NCBI GenBank assembly: GCA_017998025.1
Contig: JAGODW010000119.1
Coordinates: 1 to 5,711, forward strand
DNA: 5,711 nucleotides
Direction of reading: 5' to 3'
Source: Spirochaetales bacterium
GTDB taxonomy: Bacteria; Spirochaetota; Spirochaetia; DTKZ01
A program made the position numbers and the translations under genes. The notes under the pieces are model-generated. The model was not told the DNA's origin and ran no database searches. It worked only from the letters and a program-made list of their open reading frames with translations. Shown piece after piece: positions 1 through 5,444 of this stretch. The number at the start of each line of letters is the position of its first letter. The stretch's first letter is position 1.

Positions 1-506
1 CCCAGGGGTCGATTCTACTGGAAGGGAAGAATGTCAGCTCCTTAAGCTCGGATGAGGCGGCGGCTCTTCGGCGCGAGAAAATTGGATTCGTATTTCAAAC
101 CTTCAACCTGATCCCTGTACTTACTGCTTATGAAAATGTTTCCTTTGCTCTGGAACTGCTCCGCTGGGATACAAGGAGGATCCAATCGACAGTCTATGGA
201 ATTCTATCGGAAGTTGGCCTTGAGGGGTTGGAGAATCGTAAACCTTCAGAACTTTCCGGCGGGCAGCAGCAGCGGGTAGCCATAGCACGGGCATTGGTAA
301 AAAATCCTTCCATTGTACTCGCGGATGAACCTACGGCAAACCTGGACTCCAATACCGGGGAAGGAATCTTGAAGTTGATGCGTAACTTGAATGAGAAGCA
401 TGGTACGGTCTTTATTTTTTCCACCCACGATCCCATGGTAATGGATTATGCCCGGAGGTTGATCCACCTCCATGATGGGTTAATTATTCAGGATGAGCGA
501 AAATAG
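1..506 (+). CDS. ABC transporter ATP-binding protein, LolD/MacB type (5' end missing)
   Basis: This is the C-terminal two thirds or more of an ABC ATPase, open at the left edge and read in the frame starting at base 3. Visible in order are the Q-loop ([18 protein letters not shown], Gln at 96-98), the signature [15 protein letters not shown] (from 252), Walker B with the catalytic Glu ([12 protein letters not shown], from 312), and the H-loop His (STHDP, His codon 426-428). Walker A lies outside the window. The Q-loop wording, the short ADEPTANLD version of Walker B and the end shortly after the H-loop are typical of the small ATPases that pair with FtsX-like permeases (LolD, MacB, FtsE-like), which move lipoproteins, peptides or envelope substrates using ATP at the inner face of the cytoplasmic membrane. 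The partner permease is not in view. It would have to lie upstream, because the next gene downstream is convergent. The exact paralogue cannot be told from this fragment, so no symbol is given. Confidence 0.93.
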   Translation, partial: QGSILLEGKNVSSLSSDEAAALRREKIGFVFQTFNLIPVLTAYENVSFALELLRWDTRRIQSTVYGILSEVGLEGLENRKPSELSGGQQQRVAIARALVKNPSIVLADEPTANLDSNTGEGILKLMRNLNEKHGTVFIFSTHDPMVMDYARRLIHLHDGLIIQDERK

Positions 507-1135
507 GCCCCTTGCTCTGTAATAATACAATCCATCAGCTCATCCCCTGGTTCCAATGGGACTGTATCTACGATCTGGAAAGAAAAACAGACACCGACGG
601 ATAGGGGATTCTTTACTTTGGCGCGCAGTTCATAGAGAAACCGGTCATAATACCCTTTCCCCCGTCCGATCCTCCCGCCTCGATAATCAAACACCCGACC
701 CGGAACCAGGACTAAGGGGCGGTTTCCCCAGGGTATCTCCACCCCGAACCTGGGAAGGTGGGGACGAGGTTCCCGAATACCGAAAGGGCCTGAATCCCAT
801 TCCGATTCAGCGGATTCTCTAAAAATAGAGGAAGGAATATAGAAAGCAAGGGTATGCCCTTCGACTCGGGGGAACCCGAGTTTTACAGAAGGAAAGGTTT
901 CAGCCAGAGCTTGAAAGAAAGGTCTAAGGTCCGGTTCATCCTCCAGGGGAAAAAAGCCCAGCACAGCCGCAGGGAGGGCGTCTGAAGCAGATAAAAAATT
1001 CATAAGATGGTTACAGATGTTCCGGGAGGCTTGCTCTTTAAACTCCGGGGAAAGGTGAAGGAGCTTATCCTTGATACAGTTCCTGAGTTTTTTTTTCAGT
1101 AATCCTGAATGTACCGAAGTATCTTTTCTATCCAC
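488..1135 (-). CDS. fau: 5-formyltetrahydrofolate cyclo-ligase
   Basis: This 215-residue protein has the usual length of the family. The enzyme (5-FCL, MTHFS, also called YgfA) uses ATP to convert 5-formyltetrahydrofolate to 5,10-methenyltetrahydrofolate in the cytoplasm, returning a storage or inhibitory folate to the one-carbon pool. Family motifs are present in order: a basic N-terminal helix (LLKKKLRN, residues 12-19), [13 protein letters not shown] (60-72), FGIREP (118-123), the nucleotide-binding stretch [20 protein letters not shown] continuing into GYYDRFL (141-167), and the C-terminal [16 protein letters not shown] (192-207). The start is GTG at 1135-1133, chosen because GGAG lies five bases upstream. 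An ATG slightly further up is out of frame and meets TAG after three codons. The 3' end overlaps the convergent ABC ATPase gene by 19 bp. A run of nine A on the coding strand (1088-1096) sits at codons 14-16. Confidence 0.93.
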   Translation of the reverse strand: MDRKDTSVHSGLLKKKLRNCIKDKLLHLSPEFKEQASRNICNHLMNFLSASDALPAAVLGFFPLEDEPDLRPFFQALAETFPSVKLGFPRVEGHTLAFYIPSSIFRESAESEWDSGPFGIREPRPHLPRFGVEIPWGNRPLVLVPGRVFDYRGGRIGRGKGYYDRFLYELRAKVKNPLSVGVCFSFQIVDTVPLEPGDELMDCIITEQGAYFRSS

Positions 1136-1150
1136 TATTTCTCCATTTTA

Positions 1151-1159
1151 TGGTATAGT
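1151..1159 (+). promoter_or_regulatory. Candidate extended -10 promoter of the 895-residue gene
   Basis: TGGTATAGT is an extended -10 element (TGnTATAGT, hexamer 5/6). The region a normal spacer upstream (about 1131-1136, TCCACT) is a poor -35, which is tolerated by extended -10 promoters. Transcription would begin at about 1163-1168, so the message would have almost no leader, or would start on the ATG at 1168. This agrees with the absence of a Shine-Dalgarno sequence before that ATG. Confidence 0.42.
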
Positions 1160-1167
1160 TGTATTTT

Positions 1168-1196
1168 ATGATCCGAATCTACAACCGGTTTGTCAA
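1168..1196 (-). promoter_or_regulatory. Candidate sigma-70 promoter for fau
   Basis: On the - strand a perfect TTGACA (1196-1191) is followed, after exactly 17 bases, by GATCAT (1173-1168), a 4/6 match to TATAAT that keeps the A at position 2 and the final T. A start near 1160 would give a leader of about 25 nt that contains the GGAG ribosome site of fau. The -10 element overlaps the ATG of the divergent gene. The -10 is weak, so this is a prediction only. Confidence 0.42.
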
Positions 1197-3855
1197 TGCA
1201 CTAAGTTTCTCAGAAGAACTCTATAAACTCCAACGAGAATTAAATGAACGGATAGATCGTCCTCAGAGGGCGCGACTGCTCCCCCAATTCCATCCGCTGG
1301 GAGTCGTTGGTAGATTTCAGAAACGAAGGATCTCGCTGGCAGAAGCCTATCTGGCGGTTATCAGCAGTCTGGATTCTTCCAATCGCAAAGATCGGATCCG
1401 CGCATTAAAACGGCTGGTTGACATAGCTTTGCATGCCCGGACACTCGCCATGCCTCTAAATACTGCCCGTGCCCAGATTGCCCTGATGAAAGAAGCAGTA
1501 AAAAACAGGCACAACTCGAGGCGTCAGCTGGAGTTATTGTACGATTTCTCCCGAACTTCCCATGGCCGGCACCAGATTATACGGAAACTGCTCTATGAAC
1601 TAAATGTTATAGAAGTCCCTGAAGAAGGGAAGCCGTTGAAAGATTTAGATCTGGGCTGGGATACGCATGTACACGATACGGCCAGTACTGGAAGGAAAAA
1701 TCCTACTCAGCTCCTTATCGATGCCTTTATCAAGGGGATGTCCCGTATCACCATTGCTTACAATCATATTGCCGCTTATCCCATGATGATAGAAGCCCTG
1801 GAAGCCGGGAGAATTACGGGAGTCCAGGTAGATATTGCCCTTGAGTTCAGTTGCATGGTGGAAGGTAGGAGATACCACTTCTTAGCTGCACTCCCCCCCT
1901 TTCAGCAGGGGGAGGATCTAAAACGGTACCTGAAAGAATACAAGGGAACGCTGGAAGAATTTTTTAAAGGATTACAGGAAAACCAAAAGCACCGTTTGCG
2001 GGTTGTAAAGAGACTGGTTGAATATTTTAATAGAATGAGTCTTAAGGAACTAAATGAGGGGTATCCTAACGACCCTCTGTACCAGGTGCCTAAAATAAAG
2101 AAAAAGCTTTTGCAAAGGTTTGTTCCTCTGTTCAGTTTAAATAAGCTACACCTGGGGGAATATTTTTTTCGTATTTATAAACCGATCCTTCATAACCGTC
2201 TCCTTTATGCAAAGGCATTATTAGCGAAAGCAAAGGACGATTACCGGAAAAGAGCCATTTCCCAGTGGGAACTGCGGATAGCGGAACAGAAATATTCACA
2301 TCTACTGGAAGAGTATCAATCCTTAAGTCCCGAGGGGCTGTATCGGAGGTTCTTCTCTAATCCGAAACTGGGTGAATCTGTTACGGTATTTACCGATTTA
2401 ATGAAACTATCCGCTCAATTGAGAAAGGCGGGAGGCAGGATTCGTATCCTCCATCCCCTGGAACATGGAATAGAGAATGCACGCCGTATCATTCGTGAGT
2501 TTCATTCAGCCCTCGATGAAGTGGAAATCTACAATCTTCAGGACAGTGCTGTTCGAGATCCAGAAGAAATCTTTCAGTTTTCCCATTTTATTCGAGAGTT
2601 TAATAAAGAGCGGGAGCTCAAGAAGGGGGCACCTCTTGTTTCACTCTGTGGGAGCGATAGCCGGGGACGCAATCCTTCTATCCCCGGCATGGGGTTTATA
2701 AGAGCAGATCGGATTCAAGGAAAATACCGAAAAGCCTACTTGAAGAAGCATGTGACTCTTCCTTTGCCTGTAGCAGCGCTGGTCGCGGGCACGGAAAGTA
2801 CACCCATGATCGTTTGCCTGGGGAAAATCTCTGAGGGGATCCATAATAAGAGTGGATTGGAGCAGGAAGAAGAAATAGTCCCTCTAGGGAAGGCAATTCG
2901 ATACCTGAATCCTACGCTGGTGAATCTCCTCCACATCGCAGTAGGATTTGTGGTGGCGTATCGGTTTATCGGCCTGTTCTATGCGTGCCTCTGGCTCGGT
3001 ATTACGGGCTTCCGGAATACGCTGGCAGATCTCGTATCGATCCGAGGCGTTCGATTACGGGATTGGACGTTTCGAAGCGTGGATTTTGCAAACATTTCTC
3101 GGTCACTCTTCTGGACAGGTTTCTCTGTTCCTCTTCTGGGATTTGTGAAGGATCGTTTTGATCTTCTCTGGCCCTTTGCAGCTACAGGGATAGTTTTTAA
3201 TATCGTAAAATTTTTCGTAATATCTTTTACCAATGGACTTTACCTGGCAACCCACAATACTCTGCGGGGGTTCGATAAGAAAGTAATCCGGGGGAATTTT
3301 TTCCGTAGTGTGATTGCCTGGCCTTTCTCTGCAGTATTTGCCCCTCTAGGGGATATGATAGGTATTCCCAGCATAGTCCAGGCTAAGTTCTGGTCTGATG
3401 TGGTTGCCGGATTAATAGAGGGTGGAGGCAAATTTTACCGGATTCTTCAGTTGCAGCAGCGGGATGTCGCCGAGATCCTTCCCAGGTTAGGAGAAGAAAA
3501 AGAGGACCGCTATGCCGCATTCCTTGACCTCCTCCAGCTGTTTCGAGATCAACCCCGGACCCGTACCTCCTTAAAGCGTATCTTTAAAATAGATGATGGG
3601 GCGTTATTTGCAGGAGTATACCACACTCTCCTTGATCCGGCGTTTTATACAAACTTGATAGATTATATTTTATCCGAAATGCCGAGGGATTCTGCAGCCG
3701 ACCTGGTGGTATTAACTGCAGAAACATACCCGGTATTCAGGGATTGGGTGTTGGAGCATGAAAAGGAATTCGGTGGTAAAGAGAAGATAGAAAAGCCTCT
3801 TCTTCAGGATGCAATCCAATCTGCCCGGGAAAAAGAACCGCTCAACGTTAAGTAA
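1168..3855 (+). CDS. Uncharacterised ~895-residue protein: PHP-like N-terminal half plus hydrophobic membrane half
   Basis: I do not recognise a named family. Using ATG 1168 (895 residues), residues 1-160 are helical and basic. From about 163 the text GWDTHVHDTAS (His167, His169) resembles motif I (HxH) of PHP-type metal-dependent phosphoesterases. About 30 residues later ITIAYNHI (His200) sits where PHP proteins have a TDH-like motif, and CGSDSRGR (Asp497) resembles the late GSD motif, but with Arg where His is usual. Residues of about 343-390 are charged and helical, possibly coiled coil. Hydrophobic segments follow at roughly 585-622 (probably two spans), 645-660, 666-695 and 715-735, with Gly/Pro-rich links. 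The last ~140 residues are soluble-looking and helical. A membrane-bound, possibly inactive or divergent, hydrolase is an inference. The in-frame TTG at 1159 was rejected as start because it lies inside the likely -10. The last seven codons (KEPLNVK) lie in the 22-bp direct repeat, and the final two bases of the TAA stop come from the inserted segment. Confidence 0.85.
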   Translation: MIRIYNRFVNALSFSEELYKLQRELNERIDRPQRARLLPQFHPLGVVGRFQKRRISLAEAYLAVISSLDSSNRKDRIRALKRLVDIALHARTLAMPLNTARAQIALMKEAVKNRHNSRRQLELLYDFSRTSHGRHQIIRKLLYELNVIEVPEEGKPLKDLDLGWDTHVHDTASTGRKNPTQLLIDAFIKGMSRITIAYNHIAAYPMMIEALEAGRITGVQVDIALEFSCMVEGRRYHFLAALPPFQQGEDLKRYLKEYKGTLEEFFKGLQENQKHRLRVVKRLVEYFNRMSLKELNEGYPNDPLYQVPKIKKKLLQRFVPLFSLNKLHLGEYFFRIYKPILHNRLLYAKALLAKAKDDYRKRAISQWELRIAEQKYSHLLEEYQSLSPEGLYRRFFSNPKLGESVTVFTDLMKLSAQLRKAGGRIRILHPLEHGIENARRIIREFHSALDEVEIYNLQDSAVRDPEEIFQFSHFIREFNKERELKKGAPLVSLCGSDSRGRNPSIPGMGFIRADRIQGKYRKAYLKKHVTLPLPVAALVAGTESTPMIVCLGKISEGIHNKSGLEQEEEIVPLGKAIRYLNPTLVNLLHIAVGFVVAYRFIGLFYACLWLGITGFRNTLADLVSIRGVRLRDWTFRSVDFANISRSLFWTGFSVPLLGFVKDRFDLLWPFAATGIVFNIVKFFVISFTNGLYLATHNTLRGFDKKVIRGNFFRSVIAWPFSAVFAPLGDMIGIPSIVQAKFWSDVVAGLIEGGGKFYRILQLQQRDVAEILPRLGEEKEDRYAAFLDLLQLFRDQPRTRTSLKRIFKIDDGALFAGVYHTLLDPAFYTNLIDYILSEMPRDSAADLVVLTAETYPVFRDWVLEHEKEFGGKEKIEKPLLQDAIQSAREKEPLNVK
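3832..3853. repeat. 22-bp perfect direct repeat, copy 1
   Basis: It begins AAAGAACCGC and ends AACGTTAAGT, and is identical over 22 bp to copy 2 at 4364-4385, 532 bp away. In the + strand gene it encodes KEPLNVK and the T of the stop codon. The bases just outside the two copies differ on both sides (A before and AATG after here; C before and GATA after in copy 2), so the repeat has sharp limits. Confidence 0.97.
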
Positions 3856-3871
3856 TGAAGTTTTTTACTCA

Positions 3872-4093
3872 TCATAGATTTTTTAACTCTTCCTTGCTTA
3901 TACCTGCTTGTTTTAATATTTCAAGCAATGTTCCTTTTGGTAAATCCCTTTTATGAAGAGGAACAACCACTCTCCTTTTCGTCTCAGGATGGTAGTAAAT
4001 ATGATGACTCCCTTTAATTCTGTCTAGAATAAACCCCTTCTTTTCCAGCACCGTAATGATTTTCTGAGGAGTAAGATAAGGCATCTTAGGCAT
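3872..4093 (-). CDS. hicA: HicA-type mRNA interferase toxin
   Basis: This 73-residue protein is of normal HicA length. HicA toxins adopt a double-stranded-RNA-binding-like fold and cut mRNAs, stopping growth until the HicB partner neutralises them. Visible features are the N-terminal helix (KIITVLEKKGF), the catalytic motif GSHHIYY (first His about residue 30), the conserved VVVPLHKRDLPKGTLLEIL and the ending QAGISKEE, which together are diagnostic of the HicA/YcfA family. No key residue is lost, so the toxin looks functional. The start ATG at 4093-4091 overlaps the 3' end of hicB by 8 bp; a second in-frame ATG at 4084-4082 would give 70 residues, and either is possible. Either arrangement implies translation coupled to the antitoxin. 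The stop lies 18 bp from repeat copy 1, and the gene is convergent with the long + strand gene. Confidence 0.93.
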   Translation of the reverse strand: MPKMPYLTPQKIITVLEKKGFILDRIKGSHHIYYHPETKRRVVVPLHKRDLPKGTLLEILKQAGISKEELKNL

Positions 4094-4319
4094 GCGTTTT
4101 CACACTCAAGGTGTATTCTAATGTTCCTTCTTCTGTTGGTACCTCTTCACCATGCTTTATTAAGCTCTCAATATATAGCTCTATCGCTTCCTTTGCTCTA
4201 TCTATCGCTTCTTCTATCGTATCACCGTATGTAATACAACCTGGAAGAGAAGGGACTAGTACTGTATACCCACCTTCTTGTTCTTTTCTTAAGAGAATTC
4301 TATAGTTTAATAGTTTCAT
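4086..4319 (-). CDS. hicB: HicB-type antitoxin
   Basis: This is a short HicB antitoxin of 77 residues from ATG 4319-4317. Family signatures are GYTVLVPSLPGC, ITYGDTIEEAI, AKEAIELYIESL and GEEVP, which form the partial RNase H-like fold that binds and masks HicA. No C-terminal helix-turn-helix or ribbon-helix-helix DNA-binding domain is present; the protein ends about 20 residues after the core, so classical autorepression is uncertain. An upstream in-frame ATG at 4337-4335 would give 83 residues, but it lies within the likely -10 hexamer TATGCT, so the inner ATG is preferred. The order antitoxin-toxin is the reverse of the hicA-hicB order in the classical E. coli locus but is common elsewhere. 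The gene lies about 60 bp downstream of the aldo/keto reductase stop on the same strand. Confidence 0.93.
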   Translation of the reverse strand: MKLLNYRILLRKEQEGGYTVLVPSLPGCITYGDTIEEAIDRAKEAIELYIESLIKHGEEVPTEEGTLEYTLSVKTHA

Positions 4320-4332
4320 AAGTAATAACTCG

Positions 4333-4361
4333 AGCATAAATCATGAACATCTTGCTGTCAA
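4333..4361 (-). promoter_or_regulatory. Candidate hicBA promoter
   Basis: TTGACA (4361-4356, perfect) and TATGCT (4338-4333, 4/6 with T1, A2, T3 and T6 kept) are separated by exactly 17 bases on the - strand. The -35 is only two bases from repeat copy 2, so the promoter sits wholly inside the putative cassette. The predicted start near 4326 would leave a leader of about 7 nt before ATG 4319, with no proper Shine-Dalgarno. Confidence 0.6.
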
Positions 4362-4363
4362 CC

Positions 4364-4385
4364 AAAGAACCGCTCAACGTTAAGT
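4364..4385. repeat. 22-bp perfect direct repeat, copy 2
   Basis: This is identical to 3832-3853. On the + strand it spells the same seven codons (KEPLNVK), followed here by TGA (4385-4387), as a displaced copy of the end of the 895-residue gene. On the - strand it contains the TAA stop of the aldo/keto reductase (4382-4380). Because it serves the 3' ends of both flanking genes it probably marks the original junction. Confidence 0.97.
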
Positions 4386-5444
4386 GATATCGAGGAGATC
4401 AATACCTGCACCGGTTCCCGGGAACAGGTGTTCTGCGGCATCCAGAAACTTTTTGTAGTTTGTTCCGTTAAACCACCATAGGTAATCCTTTTCCGGGGTG
4501 GATATCTCGTCCAACCGTTTCTGGATGTCTTCGGGCATGTCCCAATCGGTAGCTTCCAGGTTTTCTTCTAACTGAGCGAGAGTCCGCACTCCAATAATTA
4601 CAGAGGATAGGAACTTTCGGGTTAGAGGCCACGCCAGGGCGAGTTTTGCCATGGGTATCCCTATATCCTTAGAGATCGCTTCAAGTTTTTCTGCCATTTG
4701 AAATCCCCGCTCGTTCCAGAAGCGGGGTCCATCCACCTTGATTCTGTGTTCCAGACGGGAGCCCGCAGGTGGTTCTTTCATTCCCTTGTATTTTCCGGTC
4801 AGCACTCCCCCGCCCAGAGGGCTCCAGCTCAGTACCCCAACTCCAGAGTCTACCATAGCCGGGATAACTTCCCCTTCCACATCCCGATGAATCAGATTAT
4901 AGAGGTATTGACCGCAAACAAATCCATTCCTTCTCTGGGAGCGGCTCAGTTCCATAGCTTTGGCTATCTGCCAGCCGAACAGATTACTACAAGCGGTGTA
5001 CAGGATTTTTCCTTGCCGCACCAGAATGTCGAGGGTTTCCAGCACTTCCTCCATAGGCACCAGAGGATCCGGCCCGTGAAGGTAGTAGATATCGATATAA
5101 TCAGTTTTTAATCGCCGGAGGCTGTTTTCGCAGGATGTGATAACATGCTTCCGGGACCATCCATGAGCATTCGGTTTCTGACTCATGGGAAAATAACACT
5201 TGGAGGCGATAAGTACTTCGTCTCGCTTTAACTCAGGGAGTATAGAACCGATGATCGATTCCGACTCACCTCCGGCGTATACGTCCGCCGTATCAATGAA
5301 GTTACCTCCCGCCTCAATATACCGGAGCAGGATAGCCCGTGAGTCCTTCTCATCACACCCCCAGGGTTTTGCCCCAAAGGTCATTGTTCCTAAACATGCC
5401 CGTGAAACCAATAAACCGGATTTTCCAAGATAACGGTACTTCAT
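4380..5444 (-). CDS. Aldo/keto reductase
   Basis: This 354-residue protein is of the aldo/keto reductase superfamily, NADP(H)-dependent TIM-barrel enzymes that reduce aldehydes and ketones in the cytoplasm. The N-terminal KYRYLGKSGLLVS with CLGTMTFG is typical of the bacterial YajO/Tas/potassium-channel-beta-like branch. The catalytic tetrad is complete: Asp51 and Tyr56 in FIDTADVYAGGESE, Lys82 in IASKCY and His123 in YYLHGPDP. Further family text includes SNLFGWQIAKA, LSWSPLGGGVLTGKY and the cofactor-phosphate region SVIIGVRTLAQLEENL. The substrate cannot be read from sequence. The start ATG at 5444-5442 has a strong GGAGGAG ribosome site directly upstream and overlaps the proB stop codon (ATGA), implying one operon and translational coupling. 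The stop lies in repeat copy 2. The last residues (about 340-354, FPGTGAGIDLLDIT) include a near-palindromic DNA stretch. Confidence 0.95.
   Translation of the reverse strand: MKYRYLGKSGLLVSRACLGTMTFGAKPWGCDEKDSRAILLRYIEAGGNFIDTADVYAGGESESIIGSILPELKRDEVLIASKCYFPMSQKPNAHGWSRKHVITSCENSLRRLKTDYIDIYYLHGPDPLVPMEEVLETLDILVRQGKILYTACSNLFGWQIAKAMELSRSQRRNGFVCGQYLYNLIHRDVEGEVIPAMVDSGVGVLSWSPLGGGVLTGKYKGMKEPPAGSRLEHRIKVDGPRFWNERGFQMAEKLEAISKDIGIPMAKLALAWPLTRKFLSSVIIGVRTLAQLEENLEATDWDMPEDIQKRLDEISTPEKDYLWWFNGTNYKKFLDAAEHLFPGTGAGIDLLDIT
4409..4430. repeat. 22-bp near-perfect palindrome at the 3' end of the reductase gene
   Basis: The core GTTCCCGGGAAC (4414-4425) is a perfect 12-bp palindrome. CACC on the left and GGTG on the right extend it to 22 bp with a single mismatched pair. 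It lies inside coding sequence, 23 bp from repeat copy 2. No T-run follows on either side, so a classical terminator is not supported. It could be a protein-binding site or a transcript hairpin. Confidence 0.5.

Larger units (their letters stand above)
3854..4363 (-). mobile_element. Putative inserted hicBA cassette (510 bp between direct repeats)
   Basis: This segment holds only the hicB-hicA operon and its promoter, and is bounded by the two 22-bp direct repeats. By hand count 3901-4320 is about 37% G+C, lower than most flanking text (for example about 63% at 4801-4860 and 55% at 3001-3060). Deleting the segment with one repeat copy restores a plausible overlapping convergent gene pair, which argues that it is an insertion. 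The ends show no matching terminal inverted repeats (AATGAAG at one end; GGTTGAC reading in from the other) and no recombinase is encoded. The mechanism is therefore unknown: acquisition with help in trans, or illegitimate recombination with target duplication, would both fit. Confidence 0.62.

Noticed and set aside
556..822. An 88-codon open frame on the + strand inside fau.
   Set aside because: The opposite strand encodes a complete 5-FCL with all its motifs; the frame has no recognisable protein features.
1159..1167. TTG 1159 as the start of the long + gene (898 residues).
   Set aside because: Its T is the last base of the likely -10 hexamer, it has no ribosome site, and an ATG follows three codons later.
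2879..3352. Two short hairpins with the shared text CCCTCTAGGG (about 2880-2889 and 3342-3351).
   Set aside because: The stems are only four bases and the copies lie in coding sequence in different protein contexts; chance is the best explanation.
3854..3871. The T-run between the long gene and hicA as an intrinsic terminator.
   Set aside because: TTTTTT is present, but the only stem I can draw upstream is short and AT-rich, so termination is not supported.
3854..4363. The cassette as a classical IS, MITE or integron gene cassette.
   Set aside because: The two ends are not inverted repeats of one another, no transposase is present, and only 18 bases separate the hicA stop from the repeat, too few for an attC. 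A 22-bp target duplication is also long for most transposons.
4410..4444. The palindrome near the reductase end as a rho-independent terminator.
   Set aside because: No U-run follows the hairpin on either strand, and it lies inside coding sequence.
4698..5111. A 137-codon open frame on the + strand inside the reductase gene.
   Set aside because: It is antisense to an intact aldo/keto reductase with a full catalytic tetrad, has no family-like motif and no ribosome site; it is a shadow frame.
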